Shown one piece after another: positions 51,969 through 59,658 of a stretch of 64,000 nucleotides of DNA; the stretch's first letter is position 1; each line of letters begins with the position of its first letter. The notes below the pieces were generated by a model. The model was given only the letters and a program-made list of their open reading frames with translations, did not search any database and was not told where the DNA came from. Where the stretch lies: the NCBI RefSeq assembly GCF_021650935.1, contig NZ_CP091244.1:1984001-2048000 (forward strand), given 5' to 3'. The position numbers and the translations under genes were made by a program. The DNA is from Thiothrix winogradskyi. Lineage in GTDB: Bacteria > Pseudomonadota > Gammaproteobacteria > Thiotrichales > Thiotrichaceae.

Positions 51969-51982
51969 AGGAATAAAACAGG

Positions 51983-53110
51983 TTAGCGGATGGTCAGCAC
52001 ATCCCCGTAGGTACGGCTGGCAGGGGTAAAGTCGAGGGCGCGGATTACCGGCACGAACACATCCGTGTCGATACGCTCCTCGGTGGTCGAGCCGTCAATG
52101 TTTTCATGCAGGCGGGTTTCAGTCCTTTTTTCCTTGTGGGTGCTGCCCTTGATCAGGTACACACGCCCATCATCGGCACGCACCACGCCACCCACTTGCC
52201 CGGCAGCCAGTGCCAGTGCGGTATGCCATTCGGTCATTTGCCGCAGCGGACGGCGGTTGGTTTGTGCAGCGGCTTGCCGGAACAGGCTGGTGAATTGCTG
52301 TTGCAAGGTTCCGCTATGCACGGCAATCTCCTGTTGCAGTTGTGCTGCATCCAGGTTGGCGGACACAAAGCGGAACTGCTTGCGACCTTCCACGAAAGCC
52401 GGGACGGCATACGGCGCATCTGTCCACACCTCCGGCAGTTCGTCCGGGACAACATCACCCACCCCAATCGCCAGCAATTGCTTGCGTAGCGTGGCATCCA
52501 GGTTGCCAGTGGATTTTTGCTTGATGCCGAACAGCACCACTTGTTTGAACTGCTCAGTGGTGGCACGGAATACCTTCACCTCCCGGAAGTGGCTGGCAAT
52601 CCAGCCCGCCAACTGCTTGTCGAACGAAGTTGATGGCACAACCAACACCAGTACTCCGCCGACCTGTAACAGGCCGTGGCTACGCTGGTAAAAGTGCTTT
52701 TCCAGCCGTGGGCGGCTTTCCTGAAACAGGCTAGGCGCATGATGGCTTTCGTGGTTTTTCAGCATGTCGCCATACGGCGGGTTCAGCCACAACAGGCCAA
52801 AGGAACCGTAGGACAGCATGCAACTGTTGAAATCGCCGTGGATGCAGTGATCCAGCACGGTTTTGGCGTGCCAGGCGCGTTCCGCGTCGTATTCAATGCC
52901 GAAAGCCAGGCAGCGTTCCTGACCAAGGTGATGTTTACATTCTGCCAGCGCCACCCCTTCACCCGCGCACGGGTCAAGGATGCGGAGCTGGCCTTCGTCA
53001 GTCGCCTCCAGCGCCGAGAGGGTGCGGGCAAGGGTGGTTTCATCGGTCGGGTAGTAGCCGTTCTTGGCAAAATTGCGTGCCACACGCGGAAAGACAAGGG
53101 CTTTGGACAT
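51983..53110 (-). CDS. DUF6094 adenine-methyltransferase-like protein
   Basis: A 375-residue class I SAM-dependent methyltransferase-like protein. SAM motif ILDPCAGEGVAL near residues 44-55 and the catalytic NPPY (LLWLNPPYGD) near residue 106, typical of N6-adenine methylases and of DUF6094. The gene follows leader L3. It may modify element DNA against host restriction. No restriction endonuclease is adjacent. ATG 53110 chosen by GAGGAG upstream. Confidence 0.85.
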   Translation of the reverse strand: MSKALVFPRVARNFAKNGYYPTDETTLARTLSALEATDEGQLRILDPCAGEGVALAECKHHLGQERCLAFGIEYDAERAWHAKTVLDHCIHGDFNSCMLSYGSFGLLWLNPPYGDMLKNHESHHAPSLFQESRPRLEKHFYQRSHGLLQVGGVLVLVVPSTSFDKQLAGWIASHFREVKVFRATTEQFKQVVLFGIKQKSTGNLDATLRKQLLAIGVGDVVPDELPEVWTDAPYAVPAFVEGRKQFRFVSANLDAAQLQQEIAVHSGTLQQQFTSLFRQAAAQTNRRPLRQMTEWHTALALAAGQVGGVVRADDGRVYLIKGSTHKEKRTETRLHENIDGSTTEERIDTDVFVPVIRALDFTPASRTYGDVLTIR

Positions 53111-53191
53111 GATGTGTTTCTCCTCATCAACGTAACAGTCAGTACGCCGGGATAACACACCCCCAGCGGGAAAATGTTTCCCGGCAGGGTT
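53111..53191 (-). promoter_or_regulatory. Repeated 5' leader L3 (methyltransferase), divergent copy
   Basis: Has the upstream hairpin GGGAAA-CATT-TTCCC and the GAGGAGAAACAC segment before the start, but the pairing partner is GTGTGTTATCCC, so the Shine-Dalgarno stem is weaker than in the other copies. Confidence 0.5.
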
Positions 53192-53210
53192 AAAATGGAA
53201 AGGTTAGCGG

Positions 53211-53411
53211 TTAGGCTGCCTGTTTCTCCTGAAACTGGGCCGCAGGATAAAGGCCAATCTTTTTGGCATCCAATATGACAATCTCAGCCACTTCACCACT
53301 GGCGGTGTAGCTGGTATTGATGTTCCAGCCTTGCGAGACTTCGCGGACAACCGGTTCATCACTGAAATGGAGTACGAGAATGTCGTCTTCAGGGTAATAA
53401 GTTGAATTCAT
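53211..53411 (-). CDS. DUF2283 family protein
   Basis: A 66-residue protein, MNSTYYPEDDILVLHFSDEP then SYTASGEVAEIVILDAKK, the DUF2283 pattern. DUF2283 genes often accompany toxin-like DUF4258 genes, but no such partner is seen here. ATG 53411 has GGAG upstream. The sequence is more AT-rich than its neighbours. Confidence 0.75.
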   Translation of the reverse strand: MNSTYYPEDDILVLHFSDEPVVREVSQGWNINTSYTASGEVAEIVILDAKKIGLYPAAQFQEKQAA

Positions 53412-53708
53412 TCTTCCAACTCCCAATGGATTAGGTGAATAAAAATCACTGGAGGTCACTGCCCCAGTAGGATTAGAAGTAAAAAATCCGTGAAGTCCCC
53501 TTGCGGGTGGCCACCAACCCAACCCGAAGGTCAGGCCGCATCCAGCAATGGCACAGGATGCTTCAAGGATTTGCTGCCAGCACAAGCCAGCAGCCAAGGG
53601 CGCGTTGAGGGTGCAACGCCACACAGGGAAACCTTGCCAGCCGATACTACCCATGACAGTCATCGGCAGGCAAGGCCACCACACCCGGAGGTGTGGTAAT
53701 GCCCAATT
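53412..53708. repeat. Gene-free region with dispersed repeat copy R1 (53530-53640)
   Basis: No convincing gene. Contains R1, which shares GCCGCATCCAGCAATGGC, GGATGCTTCAAGG and GTTGAGGGTGCAAC in the same order as the copy at 57957. The hairpin GCGTTG-AGGGTG-CAACGC (53602-53619) has changed stem bases but the same loop as the other copies. A second hairpin CCACACC-CGGA-GGTGTGG lies at 53679-53697. Confidence 0.65.
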
Positions 53709-53912
53709 TTAACCTGATTTGGATGGTTCCCAAGGCTTTACTGCCAAGCCACTCATGCGCCGCTCGATTTCGGCAAGGGCTTGTTCCTGGTCAGCTTCTG
53801 GCAGGTCTTTACCCATCAGGTTGAGGATATGCCCGGTGGCGGTGCGCGGTTCATGCCCAGCCTGGCACAGCATTTGCGCCAGTTTCACCAAGCTCAGGGT
53901 GTCGGCGTTCAT
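53709..53912 (-). CDS. Small hypothetical protein
   Basis: A 67-residue helical protein (LVKLAQMLCQAGHEPRTATGHILNLMGKDLPEADQEQALAEIERRMSG) of unknown function. The start overlaps the DUF2786 stop by ATGA. It closes this small operon ahead of the R1 repeat region. Confidence 0.6.
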   Translation of the reverse strand: MNADTLSLVKLAQMLCQAGHEPRTATGHILNLMGKDLPEADQEQALAEIERRMSGLAVKPWEPSKSG

Positions 53913-54649
53913 GCTGCCACCCCTTGCCTATTGCCCGCCAGTAGGTGTTGTCCGGCAGATTCACCATTCACACCGTGATGCAGGCTCACGCGGGAACCCG
54001 CCTCCAGACCGGCTTGTACCCCGTCGGGGTCAAGGCCGTTATGTTGTCGGGTTTTGCGTGCGCCCAGTTTGCCGTACTGGTTTCTTGCCCAGTCATCCAG
54101 GTCTGGGTCGGGCTGATGCCCGGCAAAATGGCGGACTGTTTCAGCTACCCGCGCTAACCAGCCTGCGCAGAAAGCGGTGGTGGCTTTGCGGGCATCGTCA
54201 GCCGCCCATTTTTTCCTGCGCTGGTCATGCGGTTCCCGTAAATCCCAACCGGGGTCAGTTAGGCTGGCCAACAACTGCTCATGGAACGCGGCACGCTCCA
54301 TTTCCAAACGTCGCCACAGGATGGCATAGGTGTAGGCTGCCAGTTCCGGGTAGTGGCCTTTGCCAATAAACTCAAAAAAGGTTATGCCCTCTTTGCTGCG
54401 GATGAGTGGCTTGCAGGCAAAAGCATCGCCAATGATGGCGACCAGTTTGGCTGCCCTGTCTTTGGCTGGTGGGATTTTGCCGGTTTGTACCGCTTTCACC
54501 TCCGCCAGTTTAACGTGTGCTTCAGTAATGCCGTGCTTGTCCATCAGCTTTTTTGCTTGGCGCAATGCGGCTGCGGCTTCGCCGGGGTTATCCGATGCCG
54601 TGAGTGCCAGACACTTCTTGATCTTGTTGAGGATGTGGTTGGCTTGCAT
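53909..54649 (-). CDS. DUF2786 family protein
   Basis: A 246-residue protein with the DUF2786 N-terminus (ILNKIKKCLALTASDNPGEAAAALRQAKKLMDKHGIT) and a second domain (FFEFIGKGHYPELAAYTYAILWRRLEMER). The family is common on phages and ICEs without known function. ATG 54649 overlaps the preceding stop (TGATG); the reading from 54652 would need GTG. Confidence 0.85.
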   Translation of the reverse strand: MQANHILNKIKKCLALTASDNPGEAAAALRQAKKLMDKHGITEAHVKLAEVKAVQTGKIPPAKDRAAKLVAIIGDAFACKPLIRSKEGITFFEFIGKGHYPELAAYTYAILWRRLEMERAAFHEQLLASLTDPGWDLREPHDQRRKKWAADDARKATTAFCAGWLARVAETVRHFAGHQPDPDLDDWARNQYGKLGARKTRQHNGLDPDGVQAGLEAGSRVSLHHGVNGESAGQHLLAGNRQGVAA

Positions 54650-55023
54650 CACGCAACCTCCGGTGTCAGTTCATACTTCACGAAGGTGTCGTGATACTTC
54701 GCTGCCAGCACCAAATAGAAGGCAAAGCGTTCCGCGCTGTGGCGGACGAAGCGGTAACAGTGGAACTGTGGGCAGTCGTCGTAATCACAGGGGTCGGTTT
54801 CCAGCCCATCAGCATCGAGGAAGCTATCCTGTGCATGGAGCCGCAGGTCAATGCTTATCATGGTTGCCGGGAGTGCCATCAGCATGGCGTGGGTAGCCTC
54901 CCAATCGGCTTGGGTCATGGTCACTTGCACGCTTGCCGGGTAGGTCATGTTGTCGGCAAATTCACCCGTGGCATGGGCAGCCAGGGTACGGAAGGTGAGG
55001 GTTTCAAGGGTTGTAGTGGTCAT
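54649..55023 (-). CDS. Hypothetical ICE protein
   Basis: A 124-residue protein, no recognised family. It starts behind leader L4. DPCDYDDCPQFHCYRFVRH (about residues 78-96) holds three cysteines and a histidine. It is coupled to DUF2786 by one-base overlap. Confidence 0.6.
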   Translation of the reverse strand: MTTTTLETLTFRTLAAHATGEFADNMTYPASVQVTMTQADWEATHAMLMALPATMISIDLRLHAQDSFLDADGLETDPCDYDDCPQFHCYRFVRHSAERFAFYLVLAAKYHDTFVKYELTPEVA

Positions 55024-55100
55024 GGTGGTTCTCCATCCAAAAGGTTGAGGGATGCCGGAGAAACATCTCCCATCCGGGAAGCATGTTCCCCGGCTGGGTT
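55024..55100 (-). promoter_or_regulatory. Repeated 5' leader L4
   Basis: Hairpin GGGGAA-CATGC-TTCCC, then GGAGA-TGTT-TCTCC, whose stem bases differ from the GGGGAA/TTCCCC of L1 in a compensating way. TTCTCC can also pair with GGAGAA at the Shine-Dalgarno. Confidence 0.6.
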
Positions 55101-55110
55101 GGGATAAACG

Positions 55111-55326
55111 TCAGTCGCTGGCAATGTCGAGGAAACCGGGGCTGTTGCCTTCGGGGTCGCTCAATACCCAAACGCTCAAGGTTTTGCCGGTTTTGGTCTG
55201 TACGCTGAAACCGAAATGCTGCTGACCAAACTGTGCTTCGGGGGAAACGAACGCATTCAGGATGCACCCGCCCACCAGTTGCTGGCTGATGATGTCGGCT
55301 TGCCGTTCGGCGGTAGTCTTGCTCAT
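55111..55326 (-). CDS. Small hypothetical ICE protein
   Basis: A 71-residue protein beginning MSKTTAERQADIISQQLVGGCILN. It has a beta-rich end (HFGFSVQTKTGKTLSVWVLSD). Function unknown. AGGAG precedes the start. It only partly shares the leader type of its neighbours. Confidence 0.6.
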   Translation of the reverse strand: MSKTTAERQADIISQQLVGGCILNAFVSPEAQFGQQHFGFSVQTKTGKTLSVWVLSDPEGNSPGFLDIASD

Positions 55327-55345
55327 GGTGTTGCTCCTGTTGTGG

Positions 55346-55579
55346 TTACACTTTGCGCCACTCACCGTGCCGGACAATCCCGTCGGGCAGGTAGGTGACA
55401 GTCCTGACACAGCCATGCAGTTGCTCGGCACGGTTCAGGGCAGGTTTCAAGTTGGGGTGGCGCATGATGGCAGTGCCATTGCTGCGGGCAGATTCCCAGC
55501 GGCAATAGGCTGTCGCCACCAGCGACAATTTGGGTTTTAGCTTGTGGCGCAGTTTGAGGGTGATACCGTTCAGTTGCAT
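55346..55579 (-). CDS. Small basic hypothetical ICE protein
   Basis: A 77-residue basic protein (LKLRHKLKPKLSLVATAYCRWESARSN). Unknown family. Its start is fixed by leader L5 with GGAG eight bases upstream. A longer reading to 55624 crosses that leader and is not favoured. Confidence 0.6.
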   Translation of the reverse strand: MQLNGITLKLRHKLKPKLSLVATAYCRWESARSNGTAIMRHPNLKPALNRAEQLHGCVRTVTYLPDGIVRHGEWRKV

Positions 55580-55655
55580 GGTGTTTCTCCTGTGAAAGGG
55601 CTTGCAAAGCCACCGGGGAAACACCCCGCACGGGATTGTCTCTCCCGGCGTCGGT
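55580..55655 (-). promoter_or_regulatory. Repeated 5' leader L5
   Basis: GGGA/TCCC hairpin, GGGG-TGTTT-CCCC hairpin, and GTGTTTCCCC that can pair with GGAGAAACAC just before the start codon. Confidence 0.7.
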
Positions 55656-55675
55656 TGGTAAGGGTGAAAGGTGTT

Positions 55676-56854
55676 TCAGTCTTCTTCGGGCAACATAATG
55701 GTGATGACATGTTCGCCATGATCACCGGAGCCGGAATGCAGTTTGAGCTTAATGCTGCGTGGTGTTGTGCTGAAACCGTCGCGTTCGATGACGTACAGTT
55801 CGTACCGCAGGGTACTGTCACCCCGCTGGTTGGAGGAACGGCGGATGGCGAGTGACGCCATATACAACACATCCCACAAACGACCCGCAGTGCTTTGTCC
55901 CAGCGCCTGTTGTTCGGGGCGAACCTCGTTGTTATCCCACTCGACAAAACGCTGATAAACGGCTTCGGTGAGGGCAACAGGAACCTTGAAACCGGCATCA
56001 CGGGCTTCGCTGCTGGCAGATACATCGACCAGCACACCGTCGGCAATCGCTTGCTGGCGGGTGTAGACACTGATCACATCCGCATCGTCCCAGAAACCAC
56101 CCACAGGATTGCCGGGTGGCGGGGTAGCCTGTTGCGGATGGCGTTTGGCAAGACCGTATTCGAGGTCGAGGGTCATGCGTTCAGGAATACACAACCTGCC
56201 AGCCTCATCCGGCTCCACCCGCAATGCGCCGGAACGGATATTGGCACTGACCAATCCGCCGATATTGCTGCCGAGTTTGAGGTAACTGGCATTGCAGCCG
56301 AAACCCTGCAAGGGTTGCAGCCACTGGAGGTCAGCCAGCAACGGCATGACCACGGCCTGCCAGTCATCCAGCAACGGCACTTCGCAGATGTGCCGCACTA
56401 ATTGCCAGGTGTCCCGAAGCGTTTGCGCGGTTGCCTGTCCCAGATAGGGCAGTGCGGCGGTCTGGGTTGCTTTGTCCGGTGTGGTCAGCAGTGGGTGATA
56501 GAGGATCATTTGTGCAACCTCCCCAAACAGGTGGGTCTGCACTTTTGCGCCGTGGTACTCCATCTTCCCCAGCACCTCGCGGCTGAACCAGCCGCTGGCA
56601 ACGGTTTTTCCATCCTGCTGGACAATGAAGGCATGGAGTTGCCCTGTGGTCATTTTGCCGCGCAGTTCCTGAAAGGCGGTGTCACGCCCCAGCAGGGATA
56701 AATACAGGAATTGTCCATCGGGTGCAGCCAGTGCGCCGATACAAAAAATGCCAGACGGCATGATGCCAGTGCAGGTGGGGCCAGCCTCCAGGGTGGCAAT
56801 GCCAAACGGGGGCTGAGGGGAACCGGCATGGTCGGTGGTTTCGGTGGTAGTCAT
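55676..56854 (-). CDS. Large ICE protein with C-terminal DUF6573-like domain
   Basis: A 392-residue protein. Residues about 240-330 (FWDDADVISVYTRQQAIADGVLVDVS... and GFKVPVALTEAVYQRFVEW) match the DUF6573 family pattern found on plasmids and ICEs. The first 230 residues are a separate domain I do not recognise (GIMPSGIFCIGALAAPDGQFLYLSLLG). Unknown function. Preceded by leader L6. Confidence 0.75.
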   Translation of the reverse strand: MTTTETTDHAGSPQPPFGIATLEAGPTCTGIMPSGIFCIGALAAPDGQFLYLSLLGRDTAFQELRGKMTTGQLHAFIVQQDGKTVASGWFSREVLGKMEYHGAKVQTHLFGEVAQMILYHPLLTTPDKATQTAALPYLGQATAQTLRDTWQLVRHICEVPLLDDWQAVVMPLLADLQWLQPLQGFGCNASYLKLGSNIGGLVSANIRSGALRVEPDEAGRLCIPERMTLDLEYGLAKRHPQQATPPPGNPVGGFWDDADVISVYTRQQAIADGVLVDVSASSEARDAGFKVPVALTEAVYQRFVEWDNNEVRPEQQALGQSTAGRLWDVLYMASLAIRRSSNQRGDSTLRYELYVIERDGFSTTPRSIKLKLHSGSGDHGEHVITIMLPEED

Positions 56855-56930
56855 GGTGTTTCTCCAGAAAGTGTCAAAGCAACAACCGGGGGAACACCAC
56901 CCCGCCGGGAGGGATGCTCCCCGGCAGGGT
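56855..56930 (-). promoter_or_regulatory. Repeated 5' leader L6
   Basis: CCGGG/CCCGG hairpin, GGGG-TGGTGTT-CCCC hairpin and GGAGAAACAC before the start. The long-range pairing partner is GTGTTCCCCC. Confidence 0.6.
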
Positions 56931-56946
56931 CAGGTTGGGAAAATGG

Positions 56947-57162
56947 TCAGGTTGGGGTGGGTGGGACGATGATTTCGCCGTACAGGGCATCCATGTCATC
57001 GTTGTCGGGCATGACCCGCACAATCAGCGTGCCATCGCCATCGCGGCGGATGTACACCAACTCATCACCCACTTTTACCCAGGCAATGGTGTCACCGTCA
57101 TCGACAATGAACAGATGGTCGTCTGAACAAGCGGAATCAGGGTCACGGATGATGCTAGCCAT
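56947..57162 (-). CDS. Small hypothetical ICE protein
   Basis: A 71-residue acidic protein starting MASIIRDPDSACSDDHLFIVDDG. Unknown family. ATG 57162 lies two bases after the DUF3275 stop; the longer reading would overlap that gene. Confidence 0.6.
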   Translation of the reverse strand: MASIIRDPDSACSDDHLFIVDDGDTIAWVKVGDELVYIRRDGDGTLIVRVMPDNDDMDALYGEIIVPPTPT

Positions 57163-57164
57163 AC

Positions 57165-57827
57165 CTATGCCTTTTCCCCGTGTTTTGCCCATATCTGGCG
57201 TGCCGCCACAAAGCGGTAGCCCAGGCTCTTCAGTCGGTCACATTGCGCCCGCAGTTTGGTACGCGCGATGGTAGGGTCAAGTTTGACTTCATGACCCAGT
57301 GGGTAAAGTTCGCCAAAGGTCTCCTTATCCATTAGTTCCTCGCGGAATCGTCTTTCCTCTTCCAGCGTCATGACACCTGTGGCAGCCGTAGTAGCCTCAA
57401 TTTCAGCGGTTGTAGCCGCATCCACTGGTGCAACGTTCGGTTCTGCTTCTGGAGCGGTGTTGCCGTTTGCCGGGGCAACCGCTTCCTCATCCGCCGGGTC
57501 AACGTCCAGCGGCTCCATGTCGGCGGTTTGCTCATCGAAGCCAGCCAGCACAAAGCACGACAATACTGCCCGCAGTTCAATCACGATCTTCCCGCCCGCG
57601 ATGTAGTGGGAGGGGTAGATTTTGTCGATACAGAAATTGCCGGAGTAAGTCCCGGCTTCGTACTGGTCAAGCTCAGGGTTTTTTACCTCGAACTGACCAA
57701 TGTGGGTGGACAGCTTGCCGACTTTGAAGCTGCCGCCTGCGCGTTTGGGGATGTCCCGGATCATCAGGGTACCGGGGACGATAACGGTGGATGTGCCAAG
57801 GTTGGCGGTATTCAGGGTTGGTTTCAT
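57165..57827 (-). CDS. DUF3275 family ICE protein
   Basis: A 220-residue protein with the DUF3275 pattern: VIVPGTLMIRDIPKRAGGSFKVGKLSTHIGQFEVKNPELDQYEAGTYSGNF and IYPSHYIAGGKIVIELRAVLS. A Glu/Ala-rich linker and a C-terminal segment (RLKSLGYRFVAARQIW) follow. The family is typical of SPI-7/pKLC102-like ICEs. Leader L7 precedes it. Confidence 0.85.
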   Translation of the reverse strand: MKPTLNTANLGTSTVIVPGTLMIRDIPKRAGGSFKVGKLSTHIGQFEVKNPELDQYEAGTYSGNFCIDKIYPSHYIAGGKIVIELRAVLSCFVLAGFDEQTADMEPLDVDPADEEAVAPANGNTAPEAEPNVAPVDAATTAEIEATTAATGVMTLEEERRFREELMDKETFGELYPLGHEVKLDPTIARTKLRAQCDRLKSLGYRFVAARQIWAKHGEKA

Positions 57828-57906
57828 GGTGTTTCTCCTAAGTGAACATCAAAATGGCAGCGGGGAAACACACTTCCCTGCGGGAGTGGTTTGCTCCCGG
57901 CAAGGT
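57828..57906 (-). promoter_or_regulatory. Repeated 5' leader L7 (DUF3275)
   Basis: Hairpin GGGAG-CAAACCA-CTCCC, then GGGAA-GTGTG-TTTCCC, then GTGTTTCCCC able to pair with GGAGAAACAC one base before ATG. Confidence 0.7.
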
Positions 57907-58414
57907 TAAAAAAGCCCAGATAGGGCGAAGGTCAAGCATGGCCATCAGCCTGTTAAGTCAGGCCGCATCCAGCAATGGCGGAGGATGCTTCAAGGGTAGG
58001 TTGCAAGCGGTAACAGCGAGCAGCCAAAGGCTTGTTGAGGGTGCAACAACACACATCGGAAACCTTCCCGCCCGGCACTGCCACGCAGTACCGGCTGGGA
58101 AGGCAGCCCGCAGGCCGCCTCAGGTGGAATCAACAGGCGCGGACACGTTCCGCACAAAGGGGCAAGCGTCTGTCTGACCGGCGACGTGCAACCGGCGGGA
58201 TGGATGGGCCGGACAGCCCACCTGTTGTGCCGGTAGTGTTACCCGCACAACAGGAAGGCCGCCGCTGGCCTGACCCACACTACCTGCGCAAGGCAACAGG
58301 CAGTGTGCAGCAATCAACCCCGGTGGGTTGCCATTACCTCACACACTCAATCAGGTGTATTGCCGGGGAAATTCCACCGGGCAAGGCCAAGCCTTTACCC
58401 GGTGGGCGATGTGA
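57907..58414. ncRNA. Gene-free, hairpin-rich region with repeat copy R2; candidate structured RNA
   Basis: 508 bp without a plausible gene. Repeat copy R2 spans 57957-58068, with hairpin TTGTTG-AGGGTG-CAACAA at 58032-58049. Further hairpins: CCTGTTGTGC/GCACAACAGG (58221-58254, perfect 10 bp), CACACTACCTG/CAGGCAGTGTG (58277-58308 region, one mismatch), CAACCC-CGGT-GGGTTG, and CCACCGGG/CCCGGTGG. This chain suggests a structured RNA or a single-strand DNA function (origin). The type is a guess. Confidence 0.45.
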
Positions 58415-58837
58415 TCAGGCAGCTTCCGCAGCCTCGGCCCCTGCCGCATCCCGTGGGGGTGCGGTGTAAACGCTATTACCATCAACCTTGATCCAGTCGA
58501 TGCGCAACAGGCGTGCTTTCAGGGCTACTCCCGGCGTGCCGTCTTTCTTTTCGTAGAGGTCGGGGTACAGGTCGCCAAGGTTGAAACCGAGCAACACCTT
58601 TTTATCGGCGTTCACGGCGTCCATGCAGCGGCGGATCAGCTTTTCAGCTTCTGCGCCGGAAACCCGGCAATCGAATTTGGTGTACTCGACGTTATCGGCA
58701 GAGCCATGCAAGGCGGCAATGGTGCAGGCCAAGAATGGGGAGCCACGTTTTACCGTGACTTCACGGATACGCGACACATAGCCAAGGCCGGACACGTGCA
58801 GGTTGAAATAACTTTGGGAGGGGGTAGAAGTGGTCAT
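58415..58837 (-). CDS. DUF3577 / STY4534 family ICE protein
   Basis: A 140-residue protein with the DUF3577 pattern: YFNLHVSGLGYVSRIREVTVKRGSPFLACTIAALHG, FDCRVSGAEAEKLIRRC and ARLLRIDWIKVDGNSVY. STY4534-type proteins are linked to ICE replication. Behind leader L8. Confidence 0.9.
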   Translation of the reverse strand: MTTSTPSQSYFNLHVSGLGYVSRIREVTVKRGSPFLACTIAALHGSADNVEYTKFDCRVSGAEAEKLIRRCMDAVNADKKVLLGFNLGDLYPDLYEKKDGTPGVALKARLLRIDWIKVDGNSVYTAPPRDAAGAEAAEAA

Positions 58838-58911
58838 GGGCGTTCTCCAGAAACGGGCTTAAGGGATCGGGAAAACGCTATCCCCCACGGGAAACGGGTT
58901 CCCGGCAGGGT
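58838..58911 (-). promoter_or_regulatory. Repeated 5' leader L8 (DUF3577), covarying copy
   Basis: Here the Shine-Dalgarno segment is GGAGAACGC and the partner is GCGTTTTCC: both sides have changed relative to the other copies but pairing over nine positions is kept. Upstream hairpin GGGAA-CCCGT-TTCCC. Confidence 0.7.
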
Positions 58912-59176
58912 GTTCACAGTGTGAACAGGGGTAGAGCATTCACACCAGCACCAACCGTCAGGTTGTGCCGTCACCGCTTGCGCGTGGTGGGTGACTTTCA
59001 AAGGTTGGCTGCTTACTACTGGTAGCAAGGCAACGCAGGGTTTGTTGAGGGTGCAACAACACACGTGGGAAAGCTTGTGCTGGAAATTCTAGGCAGGGTT
59101 TGCGGCTGGCGTCAACTTTGGGCGCACCACTGTATCCCTATCCTTTGTACCGTGATGACCGGCAGGAAACAGGGCA
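58912..59176. repeat. Gene-free region with repeat fragment R3 (59040-59075)
   Basis: No convincing gene. Contains TTGTTG-AGGGTG-CAACAA (59042-59059) and flanking ACACAC..GGAAA as in R2. A 10-base palindrome TTCACAGTGTGAA is present near 58913-58925. Confidence 0.55.
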
Positions 59177-59464
59177 TCAAGCAGCAAGCGCCTGAATGAC
59201 CGCAGCAGGGTTCTTGTCCATTACTTGCAGCAAGACCCGTGCCGGGCCGCGAGGGGTACGCAGCCCCTGCTCCCAGTGACGCAATGTCCCCAGTGAAATG
59301 CCGAAAGTGGTGCAAAACTTTTGCTGGCTCATCCCGGTTTTCTGACGGATATTTTTCACATCAAGTGCCAAGGGTTTGTGTCCGACGACCTTGGTTGGCT
59401 CGCCTTTGGCATGGGCAATGGCGTCATCCAGCCCTGCCATGATTTCAGTGAATGCGTTGCCCAT
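59177..59464 (-). CDS. XRE-family (NadS/HigA-like) regulator
   Basis: A 95-residue protein with a Cro/C1 helix-turn-helix at about residues 38-72 (IRQKTGMSQQKFCTTFGISLGTLRHWEQGLRTPRGPARVLL). The Glu-Gln-Gly-x-R-x-P ending is typical of HigA/NadS antitoxins. The start overlaps the stop of a small upstream ORF (TAATG). No intact toxin gene is seen. Confidence 0.82.
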   Translation of the reverse strand: MGNAFTEIMAGLDDAIAHAKGEPTKVVGHKPLALDVKNIRQKTGMSQQKFCTTFGISLGTLRHWEQGLRTPRGPARVLLQVMDKNPAAVIQALAA

Positions 59465-59574
59465 TACGTTCCCCCTTGGCAGGATTTTTTCTGGAAAGGT
59501 TCGGTTTCAGCGATGGTTATCATGGGGCTAGCGTATACGCCAATGGCGTATTCCTCAGGTTTTTGTTGATCCAA
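59464..59574 (-). CDS. Possible 36-residue ORF coupled to the XRE gene
   Basis: From a TTG at 59574: DQQKPEEYAIGVYASPMITIAETEPFQKKS to a TAA that overlaps the XRE start. The open frame continues upstream to 59650 but has no ATG or GTG. It could be a small toxin or a remnant of one. Support is only the one-base coupling. Confidence 0.25.
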   Translation of the reverse strand: MDQQKPEEYAIGVYASPMITIAETEPFQKKSCQGGT

Positions 59575-59658
59575 TCCGACCAGTGCGTGGGCAATATCCC
59601 ACGCACTGGGGTGTTGTTCACACGGGTTGGGCAGATTTGCCCTGGGTCATGGTATAGG

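Noticed and set aside
58221..58308. Integron attC sites
   Set aside because: The inverted repeats lack the paired R/L box layout and no integrase or cassette genes are present.
58834..59064. A 76-codon minus-strand ORF rich in Cys
   Set aside because: It runs through repeat R3 and leader L8, has no ribosome site and shows no domain.
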